The notes beneath the pieces were generated by a model. The model saw only the letters and a list, made by a program, of their open reading frames with translations, searched no databases and was not told where the DNA came from. Positions 8,706 through 19,185 of a DNA stretch of 64,000 bases are shown in pieces. The translations under genes and the position numbers were made by a program. Position 1 is the first letter of the stretch; the number at the start of each line of letters is the position of its first letter. The DNA is from Streptomyces durocortorensis (GTDB taxonomy: Bacteria > Actinomycetota > Actinomycetes > Streptomycetales > Streptomycetaceae): assembly GCF_031760065.1 (NCBI RefSeq), contig NZ_CP134500.1, forward strand, positions 5,332,001 through 5,396,000, read 5' to 3'.

Positions 8706-9623
8706 ATGGCCGGTCCCGCGTTCCGAGCCGCCGCCGTCAGGGTGCGCGTCCCCGCAACCAGCGCCAACCTGGGCCCGGGCTTCGATGCCCTCGGCCTGTC
8801 GCTGGGGCTGTACGACGATGTCGTCGTCCGGGTCGCCGACTCCGGGCTGCACATCGACATCGCAGGTGAGGGCAGCGAGACGCTGCCCCGAGACGAGAGC
8901 CACCTGCTCGTGCGCTCCCTGCGCACCGCGTTCGACCTGCTCGGCGGGCAGCCCCGCGGCCTGGAGATCGTCTGCGCCAACCGCATCCCGCACGGCCGTG
9001 GCCTCGGCTCCTCCTCCGCCGCCATCTGCGCCGGAATCGTCGCCGCCCGCGCCGTGACGACAGGCGGCGACGCCCGGCTCGACGACGCGGCCCTGCTGGA
9101 GCTGGCGACCGAGATCGAGGGGCACCCCGACAATGTCGCGGCCTGTCTGCTCGGCGGGTTCACGCTCGCCTGGATGGAGGGCGGGGCGGCCCGGGCGATC
9201 AGGATGGACCCTGCCGATTCCGTCGTTCCGGTGGTTTTCGTGCCCGGACGACCGGTGCTCACAGAGACGGCGCGCGGCCTGCTTCCGCGCACCGTCCCGC
9301 ACGTCGACGCGGCGCTGAACGCCGGCCGGGCGGCCCTTCTCGTCGAAGCCCTGACCCGTCGCCCCGAGCTGCTGCTCGCCGCCACCGAGGACCGGATCCA
9401 CCAGGAGTACCGGGGCCCCGCCATGCCGGAGAGCGTGGAACTGGTCAACCGTCTGCGCGCCGACGGTGTGCCCGCGGTCATCTCCGGTGCGGGGCCCACG
9501 GTCCTCGCGCTGACGGAGGAGGGTTCGGCCGACAAGGTCGCCCGACTGGCGGGGGAGGGCTGGGCGGCGAACCGGCTGGCCCTCGACGGGCCGGGCGCCA
9601 GTGTGCTGCCGCTGGCCGCGTAA
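8706..9623 (+). CDS. thrB: Homoserine kinase
   Basis: Phosphorylates homoserine to O-phosphohomoserine, the substrate of ThrC. A GHMP-family kinase of 305 residues: substrate loop VPATSANLGPGFDALG near residues 15-30, glycine-rich ATP loop HGRGLGSSSAAI near residue 97, and the C-terminal VISGAGPTVLAL motif. ATG at 8706 follows AAGGAG with an 11-base spacer; the frame is open 228 bases further upstream, but those residues do not resemble the family. The long leader and separate ribosome binding site suggest its own promoter. Confidence 0.96.
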   Translation: MAGPAFRAAAVRVRVPATSANLGPGFDALGLSLGLYDDVVVRVADSGLHIDIAGEGSETLPRDESHLLVRSLRTAFDLLGGQPRGLEIVCANRIPHGRGLGSSSAAICAGIVAARAVTTGGDARLDDAALLELATEIEGHPDNVAACLLGGFTLAWMEGGAARAIRMDPADSVVPVVFVPGRPVLTETARGLLPRTVPHVDAALNAGRAALLVEALTRRPELLLAATEDRIHQEYRGPAMPESVELVNRLRADGVPAVISGAGPTVLALTEEGSADKVARLAGEGWAANRLALDGPGASVLPLAA

Positions 9624-10013
9624 CCGCATGTGATTACCGGTGAGCGAGAGGGGGAATGTTTGTTGGAGCCGGTAGTGTTAACCTCAAGTCTGCAACCGAC
9701 GTCTTTGAGGCGCGTTGCTTCGTGTCCCCCTCCGGGACCACCATTCTTCCGGGAGCCTCCCCAACTGCCTGAGCAGCCTGCCTGAGCAGTTTCGAGCACG
9801 CTCCGGAACCGGCACGACACCCCTCGCTCGTCCAGGAGTGGGCCGAGCAGGGGGATCTCGCGCCGGACCCCGCACGTTTCGTCTCTCCGCCGTACCCGGC
9901 GGACCACCGCCCCGGCAAGGTCCGCGATCCAGCAAGATCAACAGACCGCAGTCGGACAGCACAACCGGTCGCCGAGCCAGAAGGCCGACGTCCGCTCCAG
10001 GGAAGGACCCTTC
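9624..10013 (+). other. Long untranslated leader before rho
   Basis: The 390 bases between thrB and rho hold no supported gene. The first 70 bases are comparatively AT-rich (for example TGTTTGTTGG and TAGTGTTAACC at 9658-9684) and probably contain the rho promoter. The remainder is pyrimidine-rich and lacks a strong hairpin, a composition suited to Rho loading. Autogenous termination in the leader is known for E. coli rho; that it occurs here is an inference. Confidence 0.45.
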
Positions 10014-12047
<2,034 letters not shown>

Positions 12048-12082
12048 CGCAGCCCCCTCGGCAGTTTTCCAACCGCCGCTTG

Positions 12083-12117
12083 AATCCGCCCCGTTACTCC
12101 GGTGACGGGGCGGATTT
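12083..12117 (+). terminator. Terminator downstream of rho
   Basis: Perfect 12-bp stem AATCCGCCCCGT / ACGGGGCGGATT with a 10-base loop, ending in TTT. It lies 36 bases after the rho stop and isolates rho from the protease gene. Confidence 0.8.
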
Positions 12118-12200
12118 CTGCATGTAACATCAATTCGCCGTCACTCTCCCCCCACTTACGGCACCACCACTTGATGCCCCTGGATAAATGGGAGACTTGC

Positions 12201-13922
12201 GTGCGCATATCGCGCCATGCCGGATCAGTACGAATCATCGGCCGCTTGGCGGCCGCCGGCGCCGCGACGCTGGCACTGTTGGGCGGAGGCCTGACGGCCG
12301 GGGCCCAGGCAGCGGAAGGCGGCGAACGCTTCCTGCCGCCGAAGGGCGTCGAGGTGGTGAGCCCGCAGAAGCTCTCGCCGAAGATCATCGGCGGGACCGA
12401 CACTGCCTTCAAGAACGCGCCCTGGATGGTGCAGCTGCTCTTCGAGGACGACAACGACGGGCTCTTCTACTTCTCCTGCGGCGGCACTCTCGTTGCCCCC
12501 AACAAGGTGATGACGGCGGCCCATTGCGTTACCGACGAGAATGGTAAGGCCCTCGATATGGTCGGCCGTGGGCTGGTGCTCGCGGGGACCGCCAAACTGG
12601 CGGGCGGCCCCAAGGACGAAGGGACGGCCGTAGGGATATCCCGCTCCTACTTCGCGGGTTCGTACAACGCGGCCGAGATAGACAACGACATCGCGCTTCT
12701 GACGCTTTCCCGGCCCTTGAGCTACAAGCCGGCGCAGCCCGCGTCGTACGGCGACACCGCGCGTTACGTCGCGGGAACGAAGGCCACCACGTACGGCTGG
12801 GGCATGACCGGTTCGGACTGGGATTCCGCCCCCCTGTCGGACACCCTGCTGCGGCTGGAGCAGCCGCTGCGGTCGGACGCAGAGTGCTCCGAGAACCTCG
12901 ACGGCGCCATCGGCGTCCCAGGTTCCTACAAGCCGGGCCACATGATCTGCGCGGGCGTCGGCGGCACCGGCAACGACGCCACCGGGAGGGCGACCTGCCC
13001 CGGAGACTCCGGCGGCCCGATGTTCGTCACCGGGCGCATCATCGGCATCACCTCCTGGGGTCCCGCCAACAGCGCCGAGGCGTGCAACCTCCGTGGCACG
13101 TATGACGCCTACACGAAGGTGTCGACGTACTACCGGTCGATCCAGCCCCGCATCGACGACACGAGCTTCAGCCGTGACCACCGGGCCGATGTGTTCGCCC
13201 GTTCCACCGGTGCGGCGGCGTACACCTTCCCCTCGTCGGGCGAGAAGCTCGCCGCCCGCAAGGTGCTCGCCGGCTCCTACAACGCGTACAACCTGCTCAT
13301 CCAGACGGACCTCGACCGGGACGGCTACCAGGATCTGATCGCCAGGGAAGGATCGACCGGGGACGTCTACTGGCTGCACCGTTCGGTGAGCAGCTCGACC
13401 TACGCCAAGACGAAGATCTTCAGCAACTGGAAGACGGTCCGGGCGATCGTCGCTCCCGGCGATGTGAACAACGACGGCAAGGGCGACATTCTGGCCGTCA
13501 CCGCCACGGGCGACCTCATCACGTACCCGAGCTACGGCAACGGCAGGTTCAACACCCCGGTCAAGTCGGCGACGGGTTACCAGGTCTACAACCAGGTGCG
13601 GGGACACGGCGACCTCACCTATGACGGCAAGAACGACCTGTTGGTCCGTCGCGGCGGCACGAACGACCTCTACCTGGTCAAGGGCACCGGCAAGTCCACC
13701 GCCCCCTTCGAGGAACCGGTCAAGGTCCGCAGCAACTGGGCGGCGTACAACCTCCTCGTCACCCCGGGCGATGTGAACGGGGACGCCAAGGCCGATCTCG
13801 TGGCCCGCTCCAACTCCGGCGGCCTGTATCTCCTCAAGGGCACCGGGAAGGCCAACTCGGAGATCTTCGCCACACAGATCAAGCTCGGCAGTGGCTGGAA
13901 CGACTACTACACCGTCGGCTGA
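12201..13922 (+). CDS. Secreted trypsin-like serine protease with FG-GAP/VCBS repeats
   Basis: A 573-residue exported protein. GTG at 12201 follows GGGAG and gives a typical Sec signal peptide: basic N-terminus, hydrophobic GAATLALLGGGLTAG, AQA cleavage near residue 37. The chymotrypsin-fold domain starts at the activation-like KIIGG and carries the triad His (TAAHC), Asp (DNDIALL) and Ser (CPGDSGGP). The C-terminal ~200 residues contain four FG-GAP/VCBS-like calcium-binding repeats (DLDRDGYQD, DVNNDGKGD, DLTYDGKND, DVNGDAKAD), which should form a partial beta-propeller and may bind substrate or the wall. It is monocistronic, bounded by terminators on both sides. The residue six before the Ser nucleophile region suggests trypsin-like specificity, but this was not modelled. 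Confidence 0.93.
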   Translation: MRISRHAGSVRIIGRLAAAGAATLALLGGGLTAGAQAAEGGERFLPPKGVEVVSPQKLSPKIIGGTDTAFKNAPWMVQLLFEDDNDGLFYFSCGGTLVAPNKVMTAAHCVTDENGKALDMVGRGLVLAGTAKLAGGPKDEGTAVGISRSYFAGSYNAAEIDNDIALLTLSRPLSYKPAQPASYGDTARYVAGTKATTYGWGMTGSDWDSAPLSDTLLRLEQPLRSDAECSENLDGAIGVPGSYKPGHMICAGVGGTGNDATGRATCPGDSGGPMFVTGRIIGITSWGPANSAEACNLRGTYDAYTKVSTYYRSIQPRIDDTSFSRDHRADVFARSTGAAAYTFPSSGEKLAARKVLAGSYNAYNLLIQTDLDRDGYQDLIAREGSTGDVYWLHRSVSSSTYAKTKIFSNWKTVRAIVAPGDVNNDGKGDILAVTATGDLITYPSYGNGRFNTPVKSATGYQVYNQVRGHGDLTYDGKNDLLVRRGGTNDLYLVKGTGKSTAPFEEPVKVRSNWAAYNLLVTPGDVNGDAKADLVARSNSGGLYLLKGTGKANSEIFATQIKLGSGWNDYYTVG

Positions 13923-13957
13923 AACCCCAGGTGAGCGGCGGATGTCCGCTCGCGCAC

Positions 13958-14007
13958 CACACAGGGCTGTGGCCCCCGTCCTCCGACGGGGGCCACAGCC
14001 CTGTGTG
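13958..14007 (+). terminator. Strong terminator after the protease gene
   Basis: A 23-bp inverted repeat starting CACACAGGGCTGTGG with a four-base loop CTCC, 36 bases past the protease stop. There is no T-run directly after it, as is common for actinobacterial terminators. Confidence 0.75.
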
Positions 14008-14112
14008 CAACCCTTCTTGCCGCTTCGCCGTCTGACCAAGAGATGACAAACCCTCCCGGAACCATCACGCCCCGGGAGCGAAGAGCGACGGGCGCAGGAC
14101 CGAGGGAGACGT

Positions 14113-15216
14113 GTGAGCGAGCAGAGCAGGAGCGCGGGGCGCATACGCGGCACCGGCAGCCGTCGGAGGAAGCCCTCGCGCCGGCGCCGTGCGAAGGCCG
14201 TCGCGGCCTGGTCGGTGGCGGGGTTCGTGGTCGTCGGCGGGGCCGGGCTCGGGTACGCGTACATGACGCTCAACGGCAACCTCTCCAGCATCGACATCGA
14301 TGCGAAGCTCGGCGCCGACCGTCCCGACGACGTGGACGACGGTTCGCAGGACATCCTGGTGCTGGGCTCCGACTCGCGCTCCGGTGACAACGGGGAGTAC
14401 GGCGCCGACGAGGGCGGGGCCCGCTCGGACACGGCGATGGTCGTGCACGTCGACAAGGGCCACAAGTCCGCGAGCGTCGTCTCGATACCGCGCGACACCC
14501 TCATCGAACGCCCCGCCTGTACGAGCGACACGACGGGCGACCCGGTCCCGGCCCAGCACCGGGCGATGTTCAACACCGCCTACGAGGTCGGCGGGCCCGC
14601 CTGCGCGGTGAAGACCGTCGAGTCGATGTCCGGCATCCGCATGGACCACTACGTCGAGGTCGATTTCACCGGCTTCAAGAAGCTCATCGACGAGCTCGGC
14701 GGCGTAGAGATCACCACGAAGACCGCGATCAACGACTCCAAGAGCCATCTGGACCTGGAGCCGGGCACCCACACCCTGGACGGTGAGGAGTCACTCGGAC
14801 TCGTCCGGACCCGCAAGAGCGTCGGCGACGGCAGTGACCTCGGGCGCATCCAGCTCCAGCAGGCGTTCATCAAGGCGCTCATGGAACAGGCGAAGAGCGT
14901 CGGGGTGCTCTCCAGCCCGCAGAAGCTGTTCGGCCTCGCCGACGCCGCCACCAAGGCCGTCACCACGGACTCCGGCCTCGGATCGGTCAAGAAGCTCAGC
15001 TCCTTCGCCAACGGACTCAAGGGGCTCGGCGCGGAGAACGTGCACATGGTGACCCTGCCGGTGGAGTACGACCCCGTCGACCCGAACCGCGTCCTTCCCC
15101 AGGAGAAGGCCGGGAAGCAGGTCTGGACGGCCCTCAGGAACGACCGGCCGATACCGGCATCCGCCACCGAGGAGTCCGCCGGGGACAAGGGCGAGGCCGG
15201 GAAGGTCGTCGAATAG
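14113..15216 (+). CDS. LytR-CpsA-Psr (LCP) family wall-polymer ligase
   Basis: A 367-residue membrane protein expected to transfer lipid-linked anionic glycopolymers to peptidoglycan on the outer face. GTG at 14113 follows GGGAG. A very basic N-terminus ([12 protein letters not shown]) precedes one membrane segment at about residues 30-52; the LCP domain follows, with [32 protein letters not shown] and the LVRTRKS block that holds conserved pyrophosphate-binding arginines. The C-terminal ~90 residues extend beyond the domain. It lies alone before rpmE. The WecA/TagO-like enzyme at 20563 could supply its substrate pathway. Confidence 0.9.
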   Translation: MSEQSRSAGRIRGTGSRRRKPSRRRRAKAVAAWSVAGFVVVGGAGLGYAYMTLNGNLSSIDIDAKLGADRPDDVDDGSQDILVLGSDSRSGDNGEYGADEGGARSDTAMVVHVDKGHKSASVVSIPRDTLIERPACTSDTTGDPVPAQHRAMFNTAYEVGGPACAVKTVESMSGIRMDHYVEVDFTGFKKLIDELGGVEITTKTAINDSKSHLDLEPGTHTLDGEESLGLVRTRKSVGDGSDLGRIQLQQAFIKALMEQAKSVGVLSSPQKLFGLADAATKAVTTDSGLGSVKKLSSFANGLKGLGAENVHMVTLPVEYDPVDPNRVLPQEKAGKQVWTALRNDRPIPASATEESAGDKGEAGKVVE

Positions 15217-15254
15217 CGGCGGAGCGGTCACGCAGCGTACGCCGCGGTGCGGGG

Positions 15255-15280
15255 GGAATACCTGCGGCCCGCCCTCGGTT
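15255..15280 (+). promoter_or_regulatory. Sigma-R-type (disulphide stress) promoter of rpmE
   Basis: GGAAT at 15255-15259, exactly 18 bases, then GTT at 15278-15280, an exact match to the SigR consensus GGAAT-N18-GTT. It lies 104 bases upstream of the rpmE start. A second possible promoter, TTGGGA-N17-CAGACT (15281-15309), follows immediately and could be used by a housekeeping sigma factor. From memory, rpmE belongs to the S. coelicolor SigR regulon. Confidence 0.7.
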
Positions 15281-15383
15281 TTGGGAGATACGGCCAGTCC
15301 TGGCAGACTGGTACGTCGGCCCCGGTTCACGGACGCGCAATCAGCGCGGTCGACCCGGCGCCCTCCCGAAACTAGGAGACACC

Positions 15384-15608
15384 TTGAAGCGCGACATTCA
15401 CCCCGAGTACGTCGAGACGCAGGTCAGCTGCACCTGCGGTGCGTCGTTCACCACCCGGAGCACCATCGACGGCGGCACCATCCGTGCCGACGTCTGCTCC
15501 GAGTGCCACCCGTTCTACACGGGCAAGCAGAAGATCCTCGACACCGGCGGCCGCGTGGCCCGCTTCGAGGCCCGCTTCGGCAAGGCTGCCGGCTCCGCCA
15601 GCAAGTAG
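15384..15608 (+). CDS. rpmE: Ribosomal protein L31, zinc-binding form
   Basis: Large-subunit protein of 74 residues located at the subunit bridge. It is the zinc (C+) form: Cys16 and Cys18 (CTC) with Cys38 and Cys41 (CSEC). Streptomycetes also encode a Zn-independent paralogue that replaces this form in zinc starvation; no such gene is in this window. The start is TTG at 15384, set by AGGAGA nine bases upstream. It has its own sigma-R-type promoter and a terminator, so it is a single-gene unit in front of prfA. Confidence 0.96.
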   Translation: MKRDIHPEYVETQVSCTCGASFTTRSTIDGGTIRADVCSECHPFYTGKQKILDTGGRVARFEARFGKAAGSASK

Positions 15609-15618
15609 CGAGCCACTG

Positions 15619-15667
15619 CGCCGGTTCTCGGCGCCCTCTCACCGGGGGCGTCGGGACCGGCGTTTTT
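15619..15667 (+). terminator. Terminator downstream of rpmE
   Basis: An imperfect stem of about 17 bp (CGCCGGTTCTCGGCGCCC with GGGGCGTCGGGACCGGCG) ends in five T at 15663-15667, ten bases past the rpmE stop and 44 before prfA. It probably limits read-through rather than fully separating the genes. Confidence 0.75.
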
Positions 15668-15710
15668 CCGGTCAGCAGGCCCGTAGACGTCATCAACCAG
15701 GAGCCCCCGC

Positions 15711-16787
15711 ATGTTCGAGGCGGTCGAGGAACTGATCGGTGAACACACCGATCTTGAGAAGAAGCTCGCAGACCCGTCGGTCCACGCCGACCAGGCCAAC
15801 GCGCGCAAGCTGAACAAGCGCTACGCGGAGCTGACCCCGATCGTCGCCACGTACCGGAGCTGGAAGCAGACCGGCGACGACATCGAGACCGCCCGCGAGT
15901 TCGTCGCGGACGACCCCGACTTCGCCGCCGAGGTCAAGGACCTGGAGAAGCAGCGCGAAGAGCTCACCGAGAAGCTCCGCCTCCTCCTCGTCCCGCGCGA
16001 CCCCAGCGACGACAAGGACGTGCTCCTGGAGATCAAGGCGGGCGCGGGCGGCGACGAGTCCGCCCTGTTCGCCGGTGACCTGCTGCGCATGTATCTGCGC
16101 TACGCCGAGCGCGTCGGCTGGAAGACCGAGATCATCGACTCCACCGAGTCCGAGCTCGGCGGCTACAAGGACGTCCAGGTCGCCGTCAAGACCAAGGGCG
16201 GCAACGGCGCCACCGAGCCCGGCCAGGGCGTCTGGGCCCGGATGAAGTACGAGGGCGGCGTGCACCGGGTGCAGCGCGTGCCCTCCACCGAGTCCCAGGG
16301 CCGTATCCACACCTCCGCCGCGGGCGTGCTCGTCACCCCCGAGGCCGAAGAGGTCGACGTCGAGATCCACGCCAACGACCTGCGGATCGACGTCTACCGC
16401 TCCTCCGGGCCCGGCGGGCAGTCCGTCAACACGACCGACTCCGCCGTCCGCATCACGCACCTGCCGACCGGCGTCGTCGCCTCCTGCCAGAACGAGAAGA
16501 GCCAGCTCCAGAACAAGGAGCAGGCCATGCGCATCCTGCGCTCCCGGCTGCTGGCCGCCGCCCAGGAGGCCGCTGAGCAGGAAGCCTCCGACGTACGCCG
16601 CAGCCAGGTGCGTACGGTCGACCGCTCCGAGAAGATCCGGACGTACAACTTCCCGGAAAACCGCATCTCGGACCACCGCGTCGGCTTCAAGGCGTACAAC
16701 TTGGACCAGGTGCTCGACGGCGACCTGGACGCAGTGATCCAGGCCTGCGTCGACGCCGACTCCGCCGCCAAGCTCGCCAACGCGTGA
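15711..16787 (+). CDS. prfA: Peptide chain release factor 1
   Basis: Recognises UAA and UAG and triggers peptidyl-tRNA hydrolysis. The 358 residues have the codon-reading tripeptide in [11 protein letters not shown] (PST in place of E. coli PAT) and the catalytic GGQ in [10 protein letters not shown]. The RF1-type tripeptide and gene order exclude RF2. ATG at 15711 follows GGAG. prmC, which methylates this GGQ glutamine, begins 54 bases downstream, the widespread prfA-prmC pairing. Confidence 0.97.
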   Translation: MFEAVEELIGEHTDLEKKLADPSVHADQANARKLNKRYAELTPIVATYRSWKQTGDDIETAREFVADDPDFAAEVKDLEKQREELTEKLRLLLVPRDPSDDKDVLLEIKAGAGGDESALFAGDLLRMYLRYAERVGWKTEIIDSTESELGGYKDVQVAVKTKGGNGATEPGQGVWARMKYEGGVHRVQRVPSTESQGRIHTSAAGVLVTPEAEEVDVEIHANDLRIDVYRSSGPGGQSVNTTDSAVRITHLPTGVVASCQNEKSQLQNKEQAMRILRSRLLAAAQEAAEQEASDVRRSQVRTVDRSEKIRTYNFPENRISDHRVGFKAYNLDQVLDGDLDAVIQACVDADSAAKLANA

Positions 16788-16841
16788 GCGTCTGAACGCA
16801 CCGTCCGCCCCGCACACCCGTAACCCGTACGGAGAACCGCG

Positions 16842-17687
16842 ATGAACCTGCTGCTCGCCGAGGTGGCCCAGGCCACCCAGCGGCTGGCCGACGCCGGTGT
16901 CCCCTCACCGCGATTCGACGCCGAGGAACTCGCGGCCTTCGTCCACGGGGTGAAGCGGGGCGAGCTGCACCAGGTGCCCGACAGCGACTTCGACGCCCGC
17001 TACTGGGAGACGATCGCCCGCCGCGAGGCCCGCGAGCCCCTCCAGCACATCACCGGGCGGGCCTTCTTCCGCTATCTGGAGCTCCAGGTCGGGCCCGGGG
17101 TGTTCGTGCCCCGGCCGGAGACCGAGTCCGTCGTCGGCTGGGCCATAGACGCCGTACGGGCCATGGACGTCGTCGAGCCCGTCGTCGTCGACCTGTGCAC
17201 CGGCTCGGGCGCCATCGCGCTCGCCATGGCCCAGGAGGTCCCGCGCTCTCGCGTACACGCCGTGGAGCTGTCCGAGGACGCGCTCAAGTGGACCCGGAAG
17301 AACGCCGAGGGGTCCAGGGTCACCGTCCACCGCGGAGACGCCCTGAGCGCCCTTCCCGAGCTCGACGGCCAGGTCGACCTGGTGATCTCCAACCCGCCGT
17401 ACATCCCGCTCACCGAATGGGAGTACGTCGCCCCCGAGGCCCGCGACCACGACCCGGAGATGGCCCTCTTCTCCGGCGAGGACGGCCTCGACACCATCCG
17501 CGGCATCGAGCGCACCGCCCACCGCCTGCTGCGCCCCGGCGGCCTCGTCGTCATCGAGCACGCCGACACCCAGGGCGGCCAGGTGCCGTGGATCTTCACC
17601 GAGGAGCGGGGCTGGGCGGATGCCGCCGACCACCCCGACCTGAACAAGCGCCCCCGGTTCGCCACCGCCCGCAAGGCCATGCCGTGA
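16842..17687 (+). CDS. prmC: Release-factor glutamine methyltransferase
   Basis: SAM-dependent enzyme that N5-methylates the glutamine of the GGQ motif in release factors. The 281 residues comprise an N-terminal helical recognition domain (about residues 1-85) and a Rossmann methyltransferase with VVDLCTGSGAIAL for SAM and the hallmark VISNPPYIPL for the substrate amide. The RPETE segment is also conserved. It follows prfA, its substrate gene, on the same strand, and precedes the YrdC-type gene by 52 bases. Confidence 0.96.
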   Translation: MNLLLAEVAQATQRLADAGVPSPRFDAEELAAFVHGVKRGELHQVPDSDFDARYWETIARREAREPLQHITGRAFFRYLELQVGPGVFVPRPETESVVGWAIDAVRAMDVVEPVVVDLCTGSGAIALAMAQEVPRSRVHAVELSEDALKWTRKNAEGSRVTVHRGDALSALPELDGQVDLVISNPPYIPLTEWEYVAPEARDHDPEMALFSGEDGLDTIRGIERTAHRLLRPGGLVVIEHADTQGGQVPWIFTEERGWADAADHPDLNKRPRFATARKAMP

Positions 17688-17739
17688 CCCGCCCCCGGCA
17701 CCACCACCCGTACCCGTACACGTTTGAGGAGGCCGGCTG

Positions 17740-18387
17740 ATGGCACGGCGATACGACTGCAACGACGCCACCGACCGGATCACGGGTCTGCGCGAGGCCG
17801 CCTCCGCCGTCCGCCGCGGCGAACTCGTCGTGCTGCCCACCGACACCGTGTACGGCATCGGCGCCGACGCCTTCAGCTCCGAGGCCGTCAACGACCTGCT
17901 GGACGCCAAGGGGCGGGGCCGCAACATGCCCACCCCCGTTCTCATCGGCTCCCCGAACACCCTGCACGGCCTGGTCACCGACTTCTCCGAGCAGGCCTGG
18001 GAGCTCGTCGACGCCTTCTGGCCCGGCGCGCTCACCCTCGTCGCCAAGCACCAGCCCTCGCTCCAGTGGGACCTCGGCGACACCCGGGGCACCGTCGCCA
18101 TCCGGATGCCGCTGCACCCGGTCGCCATCGAGCTGCTGACCGAGGTCGGTCCGATGGCTGTCTCCAGCGCCAACCTCACCGGACACCCCGCCCCGGAGGA
18201 CTGCGACGCCGCCCAGGGCATGCTCGGCGACTCCGTCTCCGTCTACCTCGACGGCGGCCCGACGCCCGGCATCGTGCCGTCCTCGATCGTCGACGTCACC
18301 GGTGCCACCGCGGTCCTGCTGCGGGCCGGCGCGGTCTCCGCGGAGGAGCTGCGCAAGGTGGTACCCGACCTTGAGGTGGCCAATTGA
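17740..18387 (+). CDS. L-threonylcarbamoyladenylate synthase (YrdC/Sua5/YwlC family)
   Basis: Makes threonylcarbamoyl-AMP from threonine, bicarbonate and ATP, the first step of t6A tRNA modification at position 37. The 215 residues are a single YrdC domain: LPTDTVYGIGADAF near residue 28, the basic AKGRGRNMPTPVLI, and SSANLTG. It lacks the C-terminal Sua5 extension. ATG at 17740 follows GAGGAGG. Its last bases overlap the start of the next gene (TTGA), and it follows prmC, so this is a translation-factor operon. It could be called tsaC or sua5; I leave the symbol open. Confidence 0.9.
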   Translation: MARRYDCNDATDRITGLREAASAVRRGELVVLPTDTVYGIGADAFSSEAVNDLLDAKGRGRNMPTPVLIGSPNTLHGLVTDFSEQAWELVDAFWPGALTLVAKHQPSLQWDLGDTRGTVAIRMPLHPVAIELLTEVGPMAVSSANLTGHPAPEDCDAAQGMLGDSVSVYLDGGPTPGIVPSSIVDVTGATAVLLRAGAVSAEELRKVVPDLEVAN

Positions 18388-19025
18388 CCGCCCCCGAGGG
18401 GCGTGGCATAGCAGGGCGGACCGACACCTTCCGCATCCTCCACGTCAGCACCGGCAACGTCTGCCGCTCGCCCATCACCGAGCGGCTGACCCGCCATGCC
18501 CTGACGGACCGCCTCGGCGACCCGCTCAGCGGCGGCCTCATCGTGGAGAGCGCGGGCACCTGGGGCCATGAGGGCGCCCCCATGGAGGCCAACGCCGAAG
18601 TGGTCCTCGCCGACTTCGGCGCGGACGCCAGCGGTTTCGTCGGCCGCGAGCTGCTCGACGAGCACGTCATCCGCGCCGACCTGGTCCTCACCGCCACCCG
18701 CGACCACCGCGCCCAGGTCATCTCCATGGGCCACTCCGCGGGCCTGCGGACCTTCACGCTCAAGGAGTTCACCCGGCTGGTGCGGGCGATAGACCCCGCC
18801 ACCCTGCCCGACCCGCGCGACGAGGGCGTCGTCGAGCGCGCCCGCGCCCTGGTCCGCGCCGCCGCCGCGCTGCGCGGCTGGCTGCTGGCCCCGACCGCCG
18901 AGGCGGACGAGGTCTACGACCCCTACGGCGCGCCCATCACCTTCTTCCGCTCCATCGGCGACGAGATCAACCAGGCCCTCGACCCGGTCGTCACCGCCCT
19001 CACCGGCGTCCGCGCACCCAGCTGA
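18384..19025 (+). CDS. Low-molecular-weight phosphatase-like protein lacking the nucleophilic Cys
   Basis: A 213-residue protein with the fold signature of low-molecular-weight tyrosine phosphatases and arsenate reductases. The family P-loop is C-x-G-N-x-C-R-S-P; here it reads HVSTGNVCRSP, so the first Cys, the nucleophile, is Ser (codon AGC). The downstream Cys, the Arg and the later DPRD (general-acid Asp) remain. The start is TTG at 18384, overlapping the stop of the YrdC gene, and means translational coupling. Homologues in this position are usually annotated as phosphatases, but by the known mechanism this protein should be inactive or bind phospho-ligands without turnover. Function otherwise unknown. 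Confidence 0.8.
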   Translation: MTAPEGRGIAGRTDTFRILHVSTGNVCRSPITERLTRHALTDRLGDPLSGGLIVESAGTWGHEGAPMEANAEVVLADFGADASGFVGRELLDEHVIRADLVLTATRDHRAQVISMGHSAGLRTFTLKEFTRLVRAIDPATLPDPRDEGVVERARALVRAAAALRGWLLAPTAEADEVYDPYGAPITFFRSIGDEINQALDPVVTALTGVRAPS

Positions 19026-19185
19026 CGGACGTACGCGCGCCTCCTGCCGTGCCGGACGGGCCCGGTGCGCCGACCGGCGTAGGAGAGGCCGTGACAGCGG
19101 GCACAGCACCCCGCCCCGGCCTACATTGGAGCTGACACCGGCACACCCTCGCCGGCGCACCCTCCTCCAGGCCCGGAGCCGTCCC

